Positions 53,202-61,230 of a stretch of DNA of 64,000 nt are shown piece after piece. Position 1 is the first letter of the stretch; each line of letters begins with the position of its first letter. The DNA comes from an uncultured Hydrogenophaga sp. Lineage in GTDB: Bacteria > Pseudomonadota > Gammaproteobacteria > Burkholderiales > Burkholderiaceae_C. The stretch spans positions 1 to 64,000 of the forward strand of contig NZ_OY288123.1 of NCBI RefSeq assembly GCF_958439165.1, read 5' to 3'. The position numbers and the translations under genes are program-made. The notes under the pieces are model-generated. The model did no database searches. It worked only from the letters and a program-made list of their open reading frames with translations, and had not been told where the DNA came from.

Positions 53202-53894
53202 CTAACTTCTATATACAGCCCTAAACAAGCGATAAGCCAGCGTGAGAAAAGCTATGGCAGACAAGACTAGTGGCGTGTAAAACTCAACTGCTGTTTGCGA
53301 GTAAATTGCTTGTTTCAACGCGGCCGTTATCTTCAATGTTTGTTGCATAGATTGAGGAATCTCAAAGTCGATGGCGTTGCCGCCCGACGACATGCCACCA
53401 CGGTTTGGACTGGTGACGCTTCGAGTCGTATGAATCGAGCCTTTCCATTCGTTGGATTGGAAGATTTGTCCAGGAATAATCTCAACAATGACATTCAAAT
53501 CTGAGGCTATATTCCGGGTCTCAAGTTCGTCTTTTACGTAGGATGCTAGGTCAGTCTTAATAAAGCTGGGTTGCTTTTTTGTTTTGTGGTGGTTCTTGAC
53601 GCTGTTTGTAAGTTGCTTGTGGAGTAGCGTAGTCCTGATCCTGTATAACTCAGTGTCCATCGTGGTTCTCGATTTTTCGCGAGTAGGTGAAAACCAATAC
53701 CGAGTAAACAAATAAAAGAGGACTGCTAGGGCTAATACGGATACCTTCCAAGCTGGCGGTGGGACAGCTTCAGCCGAGAGCAGCTTCGTGACCAGCCAGA
53801 GTTCTGGGTGCCCAAGCCAGGCGGATGCCACGATTAGCGCGCTAAACACCACTAGGTTGCGTCGAACCTTATCGTCTGTATCGTCCACTGGCAT
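53202..53894 (-). CDS. Orphan membrane protein of the island
   Basis: 230 aa with helices at about 15-30, 48-66 and at the C-terminus (about 207-226), enclosing a soluble middle of about 130 residues. No motif or family recognised. Convergent with the 271-aa orphan; both are membrane-associated and may form one unit. Confidence 0.6.
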   Translation of the reverse strand: MPVDDTDDKVRRNLVVFSALIVASAWLGHPELWLVTKLLSAEAVPPPAWKVSVLALAVLFYLFTRYWFSPTREKSRTTMDTELYRIRTTLLHKQLTNSVKNHHKTKKQPSFIKTDLASYVKDELETRNIASDLNVIVEIIPGQIFQSNEWKGSIHTTRSVTSPNRGGMSSGGNAIDFEIPQSMQQTLKITAALKQAIYSQTAVEFYTPLVLSAIAFLTLAYRLFRAVYRS

Positions 53895-53926
53895 TTATTG
53901 GAGTTGAATGAGTACGCACACAGGAG

Positions 53927-54268
53927 TTACTTGCACGGAAATGTTCGCGCCATACCGCGTAGCAGTACCCCTACCAATGGGGCTAAACCTGTATTCCTCT
54001 GCGGATCCGCAGCACGCTCTGCATCGATGATGTCGATGAAGTTCTGTGTTGTGAGCTTCAGTCGCGGAGGAGGACAGAACAACGGAGCTTTGCTGAGGGA
54101 GCTAGCTTGGTGATTTGCAAAGTCGATGCCCTCGCCGAGGCCAGCTACATACGCCTTCGTAGTTGGAGAGTTCCTTGAGGCAAGGTAGTCGCTTATCGAC
54201 AGTTCAACTGCCTGGGCTGTACTTGCAGTGATCATCAACACTGCAAGTATTCCAAGGTGAGCTTTCAT
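53927..54268 (-). CDS. Rap1a/Tai-like exported protein
   Basis: 113 aa with signal peptide (MKAHLGILAVLMITASTAQA). The mature part has the Rap1a/Tai layout: AYVAGLGEGIDFA, LFCPPPRLKLTTQNFIDII, and a C-terminal LVGVLLRGMARTFPC, with two cysteines that could form the family disulfide. Rap1a/Tai proteins are T6SS amidase immunity proteins, although many homologs are orphan. No T6SS effector is in the island. GAGG ribosome site before the start. Confidence 0.65.
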   Translation of the reverse strand: MKAHLGILAVLMITASTAQAVELSISDYLASRNSPTTKAYVAGLGEGIDFANHQASSLSKAPLFCPPPRLKLTTQNFIDIIDAERAADPQRNTGLAPLVGVLLRGMARTFPCK

Positions 54269-54291
54269 GTGAATGTTCCTCAGATCGGGAG

Positions 54292-54316
54292 AAGGGTGGG
54301 CCAGTGGCCCACCCTT
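54292..54316. other. Perfect 12-bp palindromic hairpin ahead of the Rap1a-like gene
   Basis: AAGGGTGGGCCA-G-TGGCCCACCCTT with perfect 12-base arms and no T-run on either side, sitting 24 bases before the 54268 start and 5 bases after the end of a possible 30-aa ORF on the same strand. It could be an attenuator, a processing site or a protein-binding site; it is not a normal Rho-independent terminator. Confidence 0.6.
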
Positions 54317-54320
54317 ACAC

Positions 54321-54413
54321 CTATAGCAGCGTTAACAGGATTGTTGCAATCGCAGACTTCGTTACCGAGACGTTGATCTTCAACTTTCCGTACTGCACAC
54401 TAATCTTCAACAT
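54321..54413 (-). CDS. Possible 30-aa small ORF (leader peptide?)
   Basis: ATG at 54413 to TAG at 54321 encodes MLKISVQYGKLKINVSVTKS and then a hydrophobic end (AIATILLTLL). AGGG lies 9 bases before the start. It is on the same strand as, and upstream of, the Rap1a-like gene, with the perfect hairpin between them. It may be a membrane-active peptide or a leader; it could also be chance. Confidence 0.35.
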   Translation of the reverse strand: MLKISVQYGKLKINVSVTKSAIATILLTLL

Positions 54414-54917
54414 GGCTTTAACCCTGTGAAGTCAGTGGGCCCACCGACGTTTAAGGTCGGATGATTTGTAGAGCGCCTTGCCGGGCGCTTTCTCTTTCGC
54501 TGCCTAGGTCAGCTCCAGAGAGTCGGCTTCGTCGGCTCCAGTTGTCGGACCACCTGCATGCTGTTTTCTAAGCCGCTTGGGGCCGTGTGAGCGGGTGTCC
54601 CAATAGCTCGCGGAGGGCTACCCCTTCAGGCTTACCGGTCCTTCGCTTTCTCTACCTTAAGCCGCTTCACGGGCGGCAGCGAACCTTGTGAGAGTTCTCG
54701 GGTGGCCGTTATCCCTGATCACCAAGGGCGGTCCCGTGAGCTCATGCTATCGGAAACGGACAGCCGATGAAAGCGACCACAGCAGGTTCAACCACTTGGC
54801 AATCGTAGAAGGCGACAGATCGAGCACGTGTATCCTGCCGCCGAAAGAGTGCTGACCTAGTGATTCAGTGTGGCTGCTGGAACAACCCACTGCAGTCACC
54901 AAAATCTGGAGTGCCTG
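54414..54917. other. 504-base stretch without a convincing gene; hairpins and a repeat fragment
   Basis: No good protein frame. It holds several short inverted repeats, for example AGCGCCTTGCCGGGCGCT near 54473-54491 (followed by TTCTCTTT) and CCGC/GCGG pairs near 54662, and GCGGAGGGC/GGCTACCCC-type stems, so a structured RNA is possible on either strand. 54811-54857 is a near copy of the 3' end of the 51651 gene (see repeat). It ends with the ribosome site of the next gene. Confidence 0.4.
54811..54857 (+). repeat. Decayed copy of the ITEADRS gene 3' end
   Basis: Matches 51905-51952 over about 48 bases with one deletion and a few substitutions (core ACAGATCGAGCACGTGTATC identical). The remainder of the gene is absent here. 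Suggests that a longer, duplicated version of the module existed and was deleted by recombination. Confidence 0.8.
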
Positions 54918-55478
54918 ATGGTTGCCAAGGTTTCAAACCCCCTGACCGTAATCGCCATCTTTGCTGGCGTCGCTGAAGGGTTCGCAGCGGTAGCGTTGAT
55001 ACAGCTTCCCACAGAGATTCAGCGGACGTTCGTGTGGTTCGTCATGGCGTTCCCGATCCTGCTCGTCGGCGCCTTCTTCTTGACGCTTATCACAAACTCC
55101 AAGGTCCTATACGCGCCAAGCGACTTCACGAGCGATGAGAGCTACCTCGCGGCGCACGGGTTCATAGAAGCTGGTGAGAAGCTGAAGCGTGAGCTTGTAG
55201 AAGCAAAAACCAAGTCCCCAGAACAGGTGAGAGCCTACCTAGACAAGGTGATCGCAAGTATCGACCAGACAATCCAGAGTGCGCTTTTATCTGAGCGTGA
55301 GGGGGAAATCCTTCAGCTGTTGAGTAATGGCCCGAAGACTGCGGCTGAGATTGCAGAGGTGATCGGCACGTCAAGGATGACTGCAGCTGTCCATCTCTCC
55401 AGGATGCAGGAAAAGGGCGCCGTCATGCCGCTCAGGCAAGGTACTACCAAGGTCTGGACTCCCGTCCTCCGGGATTGA
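54918..55478 (+). CDS. Membrane-anchored helix-turn-helix protein
   Basis: 186 aa starting at ATG 54918 with GGAG before it. Two helices at about 6-27 and 34-56, a helical linker, then a C-terminal winged HTH (LSEREGEILQLLSNGPKTAA followed by EIAEVIGTSRMTAAVHLSRM). It is the last gene before attR. Membrane-tethered regulators are unusual; it may sense an envelope signal and control island genes. No family certain. Confidence 0.7.
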   Translation: MVAKVSNPLTVIAIFAGVAEGFAAVALIQLPTEIQRTFVWFVMAFPILLVGAFFLTLITNSKVLYAPSDFTSDESYLAAHGFIEAGEKLKRELVEAKTKSPEQVRAYLDKVIASIDQTIQSALLSEREGEILQLLSNGPKTAAEIAEVIGTSRMTAAVHLSRMQEKGAVMPLRQGTTKVWTPVLRD

Positions 55479-55549
55479 TGGCGGACGGCAGAGCGTCTGT
55501 ACTGAATACTGGGTACAGGCGACCTGTGAAAAAAATGACATAAAGAATG

Positions 55550-55578
55550 AAAAAGGCCATCCTAGTGACGGCCTTTTT
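55550..55578. terminator. Bidirectional terminator at the right end of the island
   Basis: AAAAAGGCC (55550-55558) pairs with GGCCTTTTT (55570-55578) around an 11-base loop, with T-runs both ways. It serves the HTH gene on the plus strand and tRNA-Thr on the minus strand, replacing the tRNA's displaced terminator. Confidence 0.88.
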
Positions 55579-55609
55579 GCTGTAACTGCTTGATTTTGCA
55601 GCGAATTTT

Positions 55610-55654
55610 TGGTGCCGGAAAGAGGAATCGAACCCCCGACCTTCTCATTACGAA
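55610..55654. repeat. attR: 45-bp direct repeat inside tRNA-Thr
   Basis: Identical to 49903-49947. Lies within the functional tRNA gene, from the CCA end to the anticodon loop, so integration rebuilt the tRNA 3' half. Confidence 0.95.
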
Positions 55655-55685
55655 TGAGCTGCTCTACCGACTGAGCTATTCCGGC
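55610..55685 (-). tRNA. tRNA-Thr(CGT)
   Basis: 76 bases on the minus strand with acceptor GCCGGAA/TTCCGGC, D arm GCTCAGTCGGTAGAGC, anticodon loop TTCGTAA (anticodon CGU), T arm with GGTTCGATTCC, discriminator A and encoded CCA. Its 3' 45 bases are the attR of the island. Confidence 0.95.
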
Positions 55686-55731
55686 ACAGCCTGAGATTAT
55701 AGCCAGCGCACCCCTTGCGGGTGCTGGTCGT

Positions 55732-56751
55732 TCAGGACGGTGAACCGGGCTCCAGGTGGTACCGGGTGACGCGCTCGACCTCGTTGCGCGAGCCCAGGAT
55801 CACGCTGACCCGTTCGTGCAGCTTCGAGGGCGCGATGTCGAGGATGCGCTGGCGGCCGTTGGTGGCAGCGCCACCGGCCTGTTCCACCAGCCAGCCCATC
55901 GGGTTGGCTTCGTACATCAGGCGCAGCTTGCCGGCCTTCTCGGGCTCACGCTTGTCCCAGGGGTACATGAAGATGCCGCCACGGGTCATGATGCGGTGCA
56001 CGTCGGCCACCATGCTGGCGATCCAGCGCATGTTGAAGTCCTTGCCGCGCGGGCCTTCCTTGCCGGCCAGGCACTCGTCCACATAGCGCTTCACCGGGGC
56101 GTCCCAGTGGCGCATGTTGCTCATGTTGATGGCGAATTCCTTGGTGTCGGCCGGGATCTGCACGTTCTCGCGGGTGAGCACGAACGAGCCCTGCTCGCGG
56201 TCCAGCGTGAACATGGAGACGCCGTCGCCCACGGTCAGCACCAGCGTGGTCTGCGGGCCGTACACGCAGTAGCCGGCGGCCACCTGCTGGGCGCCAGGCT
56301 GCAGGAAGTCCTGCTCGCTCACGCCGGCGGTGCCGTCGGGCTTCTTCAGCACGCTGAAGATGGTGCCGATGCTGACGTTCACGTCGATGTTGCTGGAGCC
56401 ATCGAGCGGGTCGAACAGCAGCAGGTATTCGCCCTGTGGGTAGCGGTTGGGCACCAGGTAGATGCCTTCCATCTCCTCGCTGGCCATGGCGGCCAGGTGA
56501 CCGCCCCATTCGTTGGCTTCGATCAGCACCTCGTTGGCAATGATGTCGAGCTGCTTCTGCACCTCGCCCTGCACGTTCTCGGAGTCGGCCGTGCCCAGCA
56601 CGCCGCCCAGGTCGCCCTTGTTGACGGCCTGGCTGATGGTCTTGCAGGCGCGGGCCACCACTTCCAGCAGCAGGCGCAGTTCGGCCGGTATCTTGCCGTC
56701 GACGCGTTGCTGCTCGACCAGGTGGCGGGTGAGGGAAATCTTCTTGCTCAT
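55732..56751 (-). CDS. fbp: Fructose-1,6-bisphosphatase class I (housekeeping copy)
   Basis: 339 aa. Contains FDPLDGSSNIDVNVSIGTIF and EEMEGIY; starts MSKKISLTRHLVEQQRVDG. Paralog of cbbF (30311). Upstream pepN ends 12 bases before its start, so the order pepN-fbp suggests co-transcription. The gluconeogenic enzyme, in contrast to the Calvin-cycle copy. The frame stays open well upstream, but that is a pepN shadow. Confidence 0.94.
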   Translation of the reverse strand: MSKKISLTRHLVEQQRVDGKIPAELRLLLEVVARACKTISQAVNKGDLGGVLGTADSENVQGEVQKQLDIIANEVLIEANEWGGHLAAMASEEMEGIYLVPNRYPQGEYLLLFDPLDGSSNIDVNVSIGTIFSVLKKPDGTAGVSEQDFLQPGAQQVAAGYCVYGPQTTLVLTVGDGVSMFTLDREQGSFVLTRENVQIPADTKEFAINMSNMRHWDAPVKRYVDECLAGKEGPRGKDFNMRWIASMVADVHRIMTRGGIFMYPWDKREPEKAGKLRLMYEANPMGWLVEQAGGAATNGRQRILDIAPSKLHERVSVILGSRNEVERVTRYHLEPGSPS

Positions 56752-56762
56752 GGGGAGGGCTT

Positions 56763-59447
56763 TCAGTCGGCCAGTGCGCGGGTGACCACCTCGCGCACAT
56801 CGTTGCTGAGATCGGTCTGTGCCGAGACGCGGGCGATGGCTTCGCGGGCGGCACTGCGGTAGGGCTCGGCCAGCTTCTTCCAGCGGTCCAGGGCGCGCGC
56901 CAGGCGGGCTGCCACCTGCGGGTTGAAACGGTCGATCTCGATCACGCGGTCGCTCCAGAACACGTAGCCGGCGGCGTCCGAGCGGTGGAACGCGCCGGGG
57001 TTGGCGCTGCAGTAGCTGAAGATCACGCTGCGGGCCCGGTTGGGGTTGCGCATCGAGAAGTCCGGATGGGTCAGCAGCTGCCGCACCGCCGGCAGGATGT
57101 TGCCACCCCGGTCGGGGGCGCCGGCCTGCAGCGCGAACCATTTGTCCAGCACCAGCGCCTCGTGCCGGAACATCGCGTGGAAGCGGCTGAGGGCGTCGCG
57201 GGCCAGCGGGCTGTCGCTGATCACCAGGGCCGACAGCGCATGGAAGCGGTCGGTCATGTTGCCGGCGTCCTTGAAGCGCTGGTACGTCCGGCCGGGCCAG
57301 ACAGTATCGCCGCTGGCGCGGGCGCTCAGGCACAGCATGGTCAGCGAGAGGCCGCACAGGGCGCGGCGGCCGGCGCTGCGCGGGTCGGGTCGGTAGCCGC
57401 CGTTGTCGCTGTGGGTCTCCAACGCCCACACCCAGTCGTCATGCAGGGCCGTGGCCAGCTGCTGGCGCATGGCTTCGCGCACGGCATGCACCCGCTGCGG
57501 GTCGACGGTGTCGAGCTGCTCGGAGATGTAGGTCTCGCTTGGGAAGGTCAGCACCAGTTCCTTGAAGGCGGCATCCAGCGTGTCGTGGCGCAGGACGGCG
57601 CGCAGCGCATCGATGACGGCATGGTCCAGCGGCGTCGGGTTGACCGGGCCGGGCGTGGCAATGGTGGCCAGAGCGCGGCGCAGCACCAGACGCTGCCCGG
57701 CCTCCCAGCGGTTGAACGGGTCGCTGTCGTGGGCCAGCAGGGCCAGCAGCTGTTCGTCGCTGTAGTCGCACTCCAGCACCACCGGGGCCGAGAAGCCCCG
57801 CAGTACTGAAGGCACCGGCTCGGCGCTCAGGCCGTCGATGCGCAGGCTCTGCTGTTCCTCGGTCAGCACGAACAGGCGCTGCTCGGCCGACAACGGCAGG
57901 TCCTGTCCGGCCGCGTCGAGCAGGCCGATCGCCACCGGGATCACGAACGGCTGCTTGAGCGCGGCGCCCGGCGTGGGCGGGCACGACTGCGCGAAGTGCA
58001 GGGTGTAGCTGCCCTCGGCGGCGTTCCACTCGGTGCGCACCTTCACCCGCGGCGTGCCGGCCTGGCTGTACCAGCGCTTGAACTGCGGCAGCAGGCGGGC
58101 CAGCGTGCTGTCGGGGTTGGCATCGGCCAGGGCCTGCGCGAAGTCGTCGCAGGTCACGGCCTGCCCGTCGTGCCGCTCGAAGTACAGCTTCATGCCCCGC
58201 GCGAAGCCTTCGCGTCCGGTCAGGGTCTGCATCATGCGCACGACCTCGGCACCCTTCTCGTAGACGGTGACCGTGTAGAAATTGTTGATCTCCACATACT
58301 GGTCGGGTCGCACCGGGTGCGCCATGGGGCCGGCGTCTTCCGGGAACTGCGCGGTGCGCAGCACGCGGACGTCTTCAATGCGCTTGACCGCGCGTGCCGA
58401 CGGGTCGGCACACAGGTCCATGCTGAATTCCTGGTCGCGGAAGACGGTCAGGCCTTCCTTGAGCGAGAGCTGGAACCAGTCTCGGCAGGTCACGCGGTTG
58501 CCGGTCCAGTTGTGGAAGTACTCGTGGCCCACGACCGATTCGATATTGGCGAAGTCGGTGTCGGTGGCGGTGGCGCTGTTGGCCAGAACGTACTTCGTGT
58601 TGAAGATGTTCAGGCCCTTGTTCTCCATCGCGCCCATGTTGAAGTCGGCGGTGGCCACGATCATGAAGCGCTCCAGATCGAGCGGCAGGCCGAAGCGGGC
58701 TTCGTCCCAGGCCACGCTGGCCATCAGCGAGTTCATGGCGTGTTCGGTCTTGTCCATGTCGCCCGGGCGCACGAACACCTGCAGCAGGTGCTCGGTGCCG
58801 CTGCGCGAGACGATGCGCTGCTCGCGGGCCACCAGGTTGCCGGCCACCAGCGCGAACAGGTAACAGGGCTTGCGGTGCGGGTCGACCCACCTGGCGAAGT
58901 GGCGGCCTTCGTTGCCGGGGCCCTCCAGATCGCCGCTGTCCACCAGGTTGCCGTTGGACAGCAGCACCGGGTAGCGGGCCTTGTCGGCGCGCAGCGTCAC
59001 GGTGTAGCTGGCCATGACGTCGGGCCGGTCCAGGAAGTAGGTGATGCGGCGGAAACCCTCGGCCTCGCACTGGGTGAAGAAGGTGCCCTGGCTCACGTAG
59101 AGGCCCATGAGCTGGCTGTTCTTCTCGGGCGCGCAGGTGGTGAAGATCTCCAGGTCGAACGGGGCCTCGCCTTCCGGCAGGTTGTCCAGCACCAGCTGGC
59201 CGTTGTCCATGCGGAACGAGCAGCCGGCACCGTTGACCAGCACCCGCGCCAGGTTCAGGTCTTCGCCGTCCAGCCGCAGCGGTCCGGGCGCCACGGCGGT
59301 GTTGCGGCGCAGGCGCATGCGGTTGAGCACACGGGTCTTGGCCGGGTCGAGGTCGAAGCTCAGGTCGACGGTGTCGATCCAGTACGCCGGGGGCGCGTAA
59401 TCTTCGCGCCGCACCACGGTGCTGGGGCCTTCACGGAAAGACAGCAT
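56763..59447 (-). CDS. pepN: Aminopeptidase N
   Basis: 894-aa M1-family zinc aminopeptidase. Catalytic GAMENKGLNIF, HEYFHNWTGNRVT zinc motif (HExxH-x18-E) and the C-terminal helical DUF3458-type domain. The start is ATG 59447, directly behind prfB (2-base gap), so the order is prfB-pepN-fbp. Cytoplasmic peptide recycling. Confidence 0.95.
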   Translation of the reverse strand: MLSFREGPSTVVRREDYAPPAYWIDTVDLSFDLDPAKTRVLNRMRLRRNTAVAPGPLRLDGEDLNLARVLVNGAGCSFRMDNGQLVLDNLPEGEAPFDLEIFTTCAPEKNSQLMGLYVSQGTFFTQCEAEGFRRITYFLDRPDVMASYTVTLRADKARYPVLLSNGNLVDSGDLEGPGNEGRHFARWVDPHRKPCYLFALVAGNLVAREQRIVSRSGTEHLLQVFVRPGDMDKTEHAMNSLMASVAWDEARFGLPLDLERFMIVATADFNMGAMENKGLNIFNTKYVLANSATATDTDFANIESVVGHEYFHNWTGNRVTCRDWFQLSLKEGLTVFRDQEFSMDLCADPSARAVKRIEDVRVLRTAQFPEDAGPMAHPVRPDQYVEINNFYTVTVYEKGAEVVRMMQTLTGREGFARGMKLYFERHDGQAVTCDDFAQALADANPDSTLARLLPQFKRWYSQAGTPRVKVRTEWNAAEGSYTLHFAQSCPPTPGAALKQPFVIPVAIGLLDAAGQDLPLSAEQRLFVLTEEQQSLRIDGLSAEPVPSVLRGFSAPVVLECDYSDEQLLALLAHDSDPFNRWEAGQRLVLRRALATIATPGPVNPTPLDHAVIDALRAVLRHDTLDAAFKELVLTFPSETYISEQLDTVDPQRVHAVREAMRQQLATALHDDWVWALETHSDNGGYRPDPRSAGRRALCGLSLTMLCLSARASGDTVWPGRTYQRFKDAGNMTDRFHALSALVISDSPLARDALSRFHAMFRHEALVLDKWFALQAGAPDRGGNILPAVRQLLTHPDFSMRNPNRARSVIFSYCSANPGAFHRSDAAGYVFWSDRVIEIDRFNPQVAARLARALDRWKKLAEPYRSAAREAIARVSAQTDLSNDVREVVTRALAD

Positions 59448-59449
59448 GT

Positions 59450-60554
59450 TCAAACCCCTTGTTTGAGGGAGGCTTCGATGAAGGGATCGAGATCGCCGTC
59501 CAGCACTTTCTGGGTGTTGGAGATCTCGACGTTGGTGCGCAGGTCCTTGATCCGGCTCTGGTCGAGCACATACGAGCGGATCTGGTGACCCCAGCCCACA
59601 TCGGTCTTGGTGTCTTCCAGCTTCTGCTGCTCTTCCATGCGCTTGCGCATCTCGAAGTCGTACAGACGCGAACGCAGGCGCTGCCAGGCCACGTCGCGGT
59701 TGCTGTGCTGGCTGCGGCCGTCCTGGCACTGCACCACGATGCCGGTGGGAATGTGGGTCAGGCGCACGGCCGAATCGGTCTTGTTGATGTGCTGGCCACC
59801 GGCGCCGCTGGCGCGGAAGGTGTCGACCCGCACGTCGGCCGGGTTGATGTTGATCTCGATCGAGTCGTCGATCTCGGGGTAGACGAACAGCGAGGCGAAG
59901 CTGGTGTGGCGGCCGCCCGAGCTGTCGAACGGGCTCTTCCGCACCAGGCGGTGCACGCCGGTCTCTGTGCGCAGCAGGCCGAAGGCGTACTCACCCTCGA
60001 TCTTGATGGTGGCGCTCTTGATGCCGGCGGTGTCGCCGGCGGTCTCGTCTTCCACCGTGGACTTGAAGCCCTTGCGCTCGGCGTACTTGAGGTACTGGCG
60101 CAGCAGCATGCTGGCCCAGTCGCAGGCTTCGGTGCCACCGGCACCGGCCTGGATGTCGACGAAGCAGTTCAGCGGATCGGCCGGGTTGTTGAACATCCGG
60201 CGGAATTCGAGCTTCTCGACGTCCAGCTTGAGATTCCCGGCCTCGGCCTCGATGGTCTCCAGGCCGGCTTCGTCGCCGTCGGCGGCCGACATGTCGAACA
60301 GTTCGGAGTTGTCGGCCAGTTCACGGGTGAGGCGGTCCAGCACCACCACCACGTCTTCCAGCGATTTCTTTTCCTTGCCCAGCTCCTGGGCGCGTTTGGG
60401 GTTGTCCCAGACGGCGGGGTCTTCCAGCGCGCTGGTGACCTCCGAGAGTTTCAATGCCTTGGCATCGTAGTCAAAGATACCTCCGGAGCTCGACGACCCG
60501 GGCGGTCAGGTCTTCGAGTTGGCTTCGGATGGCGTTGCTGCGTTCGGCTTCCAT
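59450..60554 (-). CDS. prfB: Peptide chain release factor 2 with programmed +1 frameshift
   Basis: RF2 recognises UGA and UAA stops. The protein is made from two frames: codons 1-27 (from ATG 60554, MEAERSNAIRSQLEDLTARV) reach an in-frame TGA at 60473-60471, and after a +1 shift the frame to 59450 gives 367 aa in total. Stop-codon recognition SPF is in RKSPFDSSG and the catalytic GGQ in GAGGQHINKTD. Frameshift details are given in the separate entry. Not a pseudogene. Confidence 0.95.
60468..60492 (-). promoter_or_regulatory. prfB programmed frameshift site
   Basis: Read on the minus strand, GGAGGTATCTTTGAC: a Shine-Dalgarno-like GGAGG sits upstream of CTT-TGA-C, exactly as in E. coli prfB. 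Low RF2 lets the ribosome slip +1 from CTT to TTT and make RF2, an autoregulatory loop. Confidence 0.95.
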
Positions 60555-60622
60555 GGCGGTGTTCCTGCGTGTTCGGGCTAAAGGCGCGATTTTCTCACGC
60601 CCCCGCCATCCCACGCAGCCAC

Positions 60623-61153
60623 TCAGAACCGCCAGGTCCCGCCGACCATGATGGCTGCCGTGCCCAGCAGCTGCACCTGCAGCGCGGCCTGGTCGGTCAG
60701 GCGCCAGCTCACCGAGGGGATCACGGCCGGCGCAAACCCGCCCACGTTCAGGGGCACCTTGTCCTTGAAGCGGCCCACATAGCCGTAAATGACGCCGGCG
60801 GTGACCCCCACGCTGAGCTGCGGCACCGAGGGCAGCAGACCGGCCCACTCCTTGCCCACGAACACATAGGCCGAAGGTTGGCCGAACGAGTTGTTGAACA
60901 GGCTGAAGCCGCAGAAGCGGCCGTTCTCCAGCCGCCGGCTCAGGCTCAGGGCATGCACCGTGCGGTGCTCGGGCGAATAGGTCCAGTGGTGGGTGTAGGG
61001 CGAATAGAACAGCTCGTAGCGTGGCCGGGTGGGTTCGGCGTCGCTGCCCAGACCGGGACAGAGGGTGTCGGACAGGTCGGCATGGGCCAGCGGGGCGACC
61101 GACAGCGCGGCCAGCGCGAGAAGCGCGTGGGGGAGGTGGTGGCGGATGGGCAT
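60623..61153 (-). CDS. Exported protein of unknown function, probably beta-rich
   Basis: 176 aa with signal peptide (MPIRHHLPHALLALAALSVAPLAHA) and a mature part of alternating aromatic and polar residues (YELFYSPYTHHWTYSPEHR, ALSLSRRLENGRFCGFSLFN, cut for length) ending in GGTWRF with a terminal Phe, like small outer-membrane beta-barrels. Not recognised as a named family. A longer frame upstream exists without support. Confidence 0.75.
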   Translation of the reverse strand: MPIRHHLPHALLALAALSVAPLAHADLSDTLCPGLGSDAEPTRPRYELFYSPYTHHWTYSPEHRTVHALSLSRRLENGRFCGFSLFNNSFGQPSAYVFVGKEWAGLLPSVPQLSVGVTAGVIYGYVGRFKDKVPLNVGGFAPAVIPSVSWRLTDQAALQVQLLGTAAIMVGGTWRF

Positions 61154-61230
61154 CCGCCAAGTGTGCCTGCTGACGCGGTCCGGACCTTGTCGGTCGGCGC
61201 GAAACCGGCAACCAAGTGTGTCAGACGGGC

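Larger units (their letters stand above)
49903..55654. mobile_element. 5.7-kb genomic island inserted in tRNA-Thr(CGT)
   Basis: Bounded by a 45-bp direct repeat, with visibly lower G+C than the flanks. Contents from left: TIR-domain gene, integrase relic, small membrane protein, ITEADRS-type plasmid/phage protein, H-NS-like protein, two convergent orphans, a Rap1a/Tai-like exported protein, a 504-base non-coding stretch and a membrane-anchored HTH protein. No intact integrase, so it is probably a decayed or non-autonomous element. A strong hairpin near the right end now terminates the tRNA transcript. Confidence 0.9.

Noticed and set aside
53202..55478. Retron or reverse-transcriptase-based defence system in the island
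   Set aside because: No reverse transcriptase motif (YADD) in any frame of the island.
60471..60554. In-frame TGA in prfB as evidence for a pseudogene
   Set aside because: It is the known programmed frameshift with intact signals.
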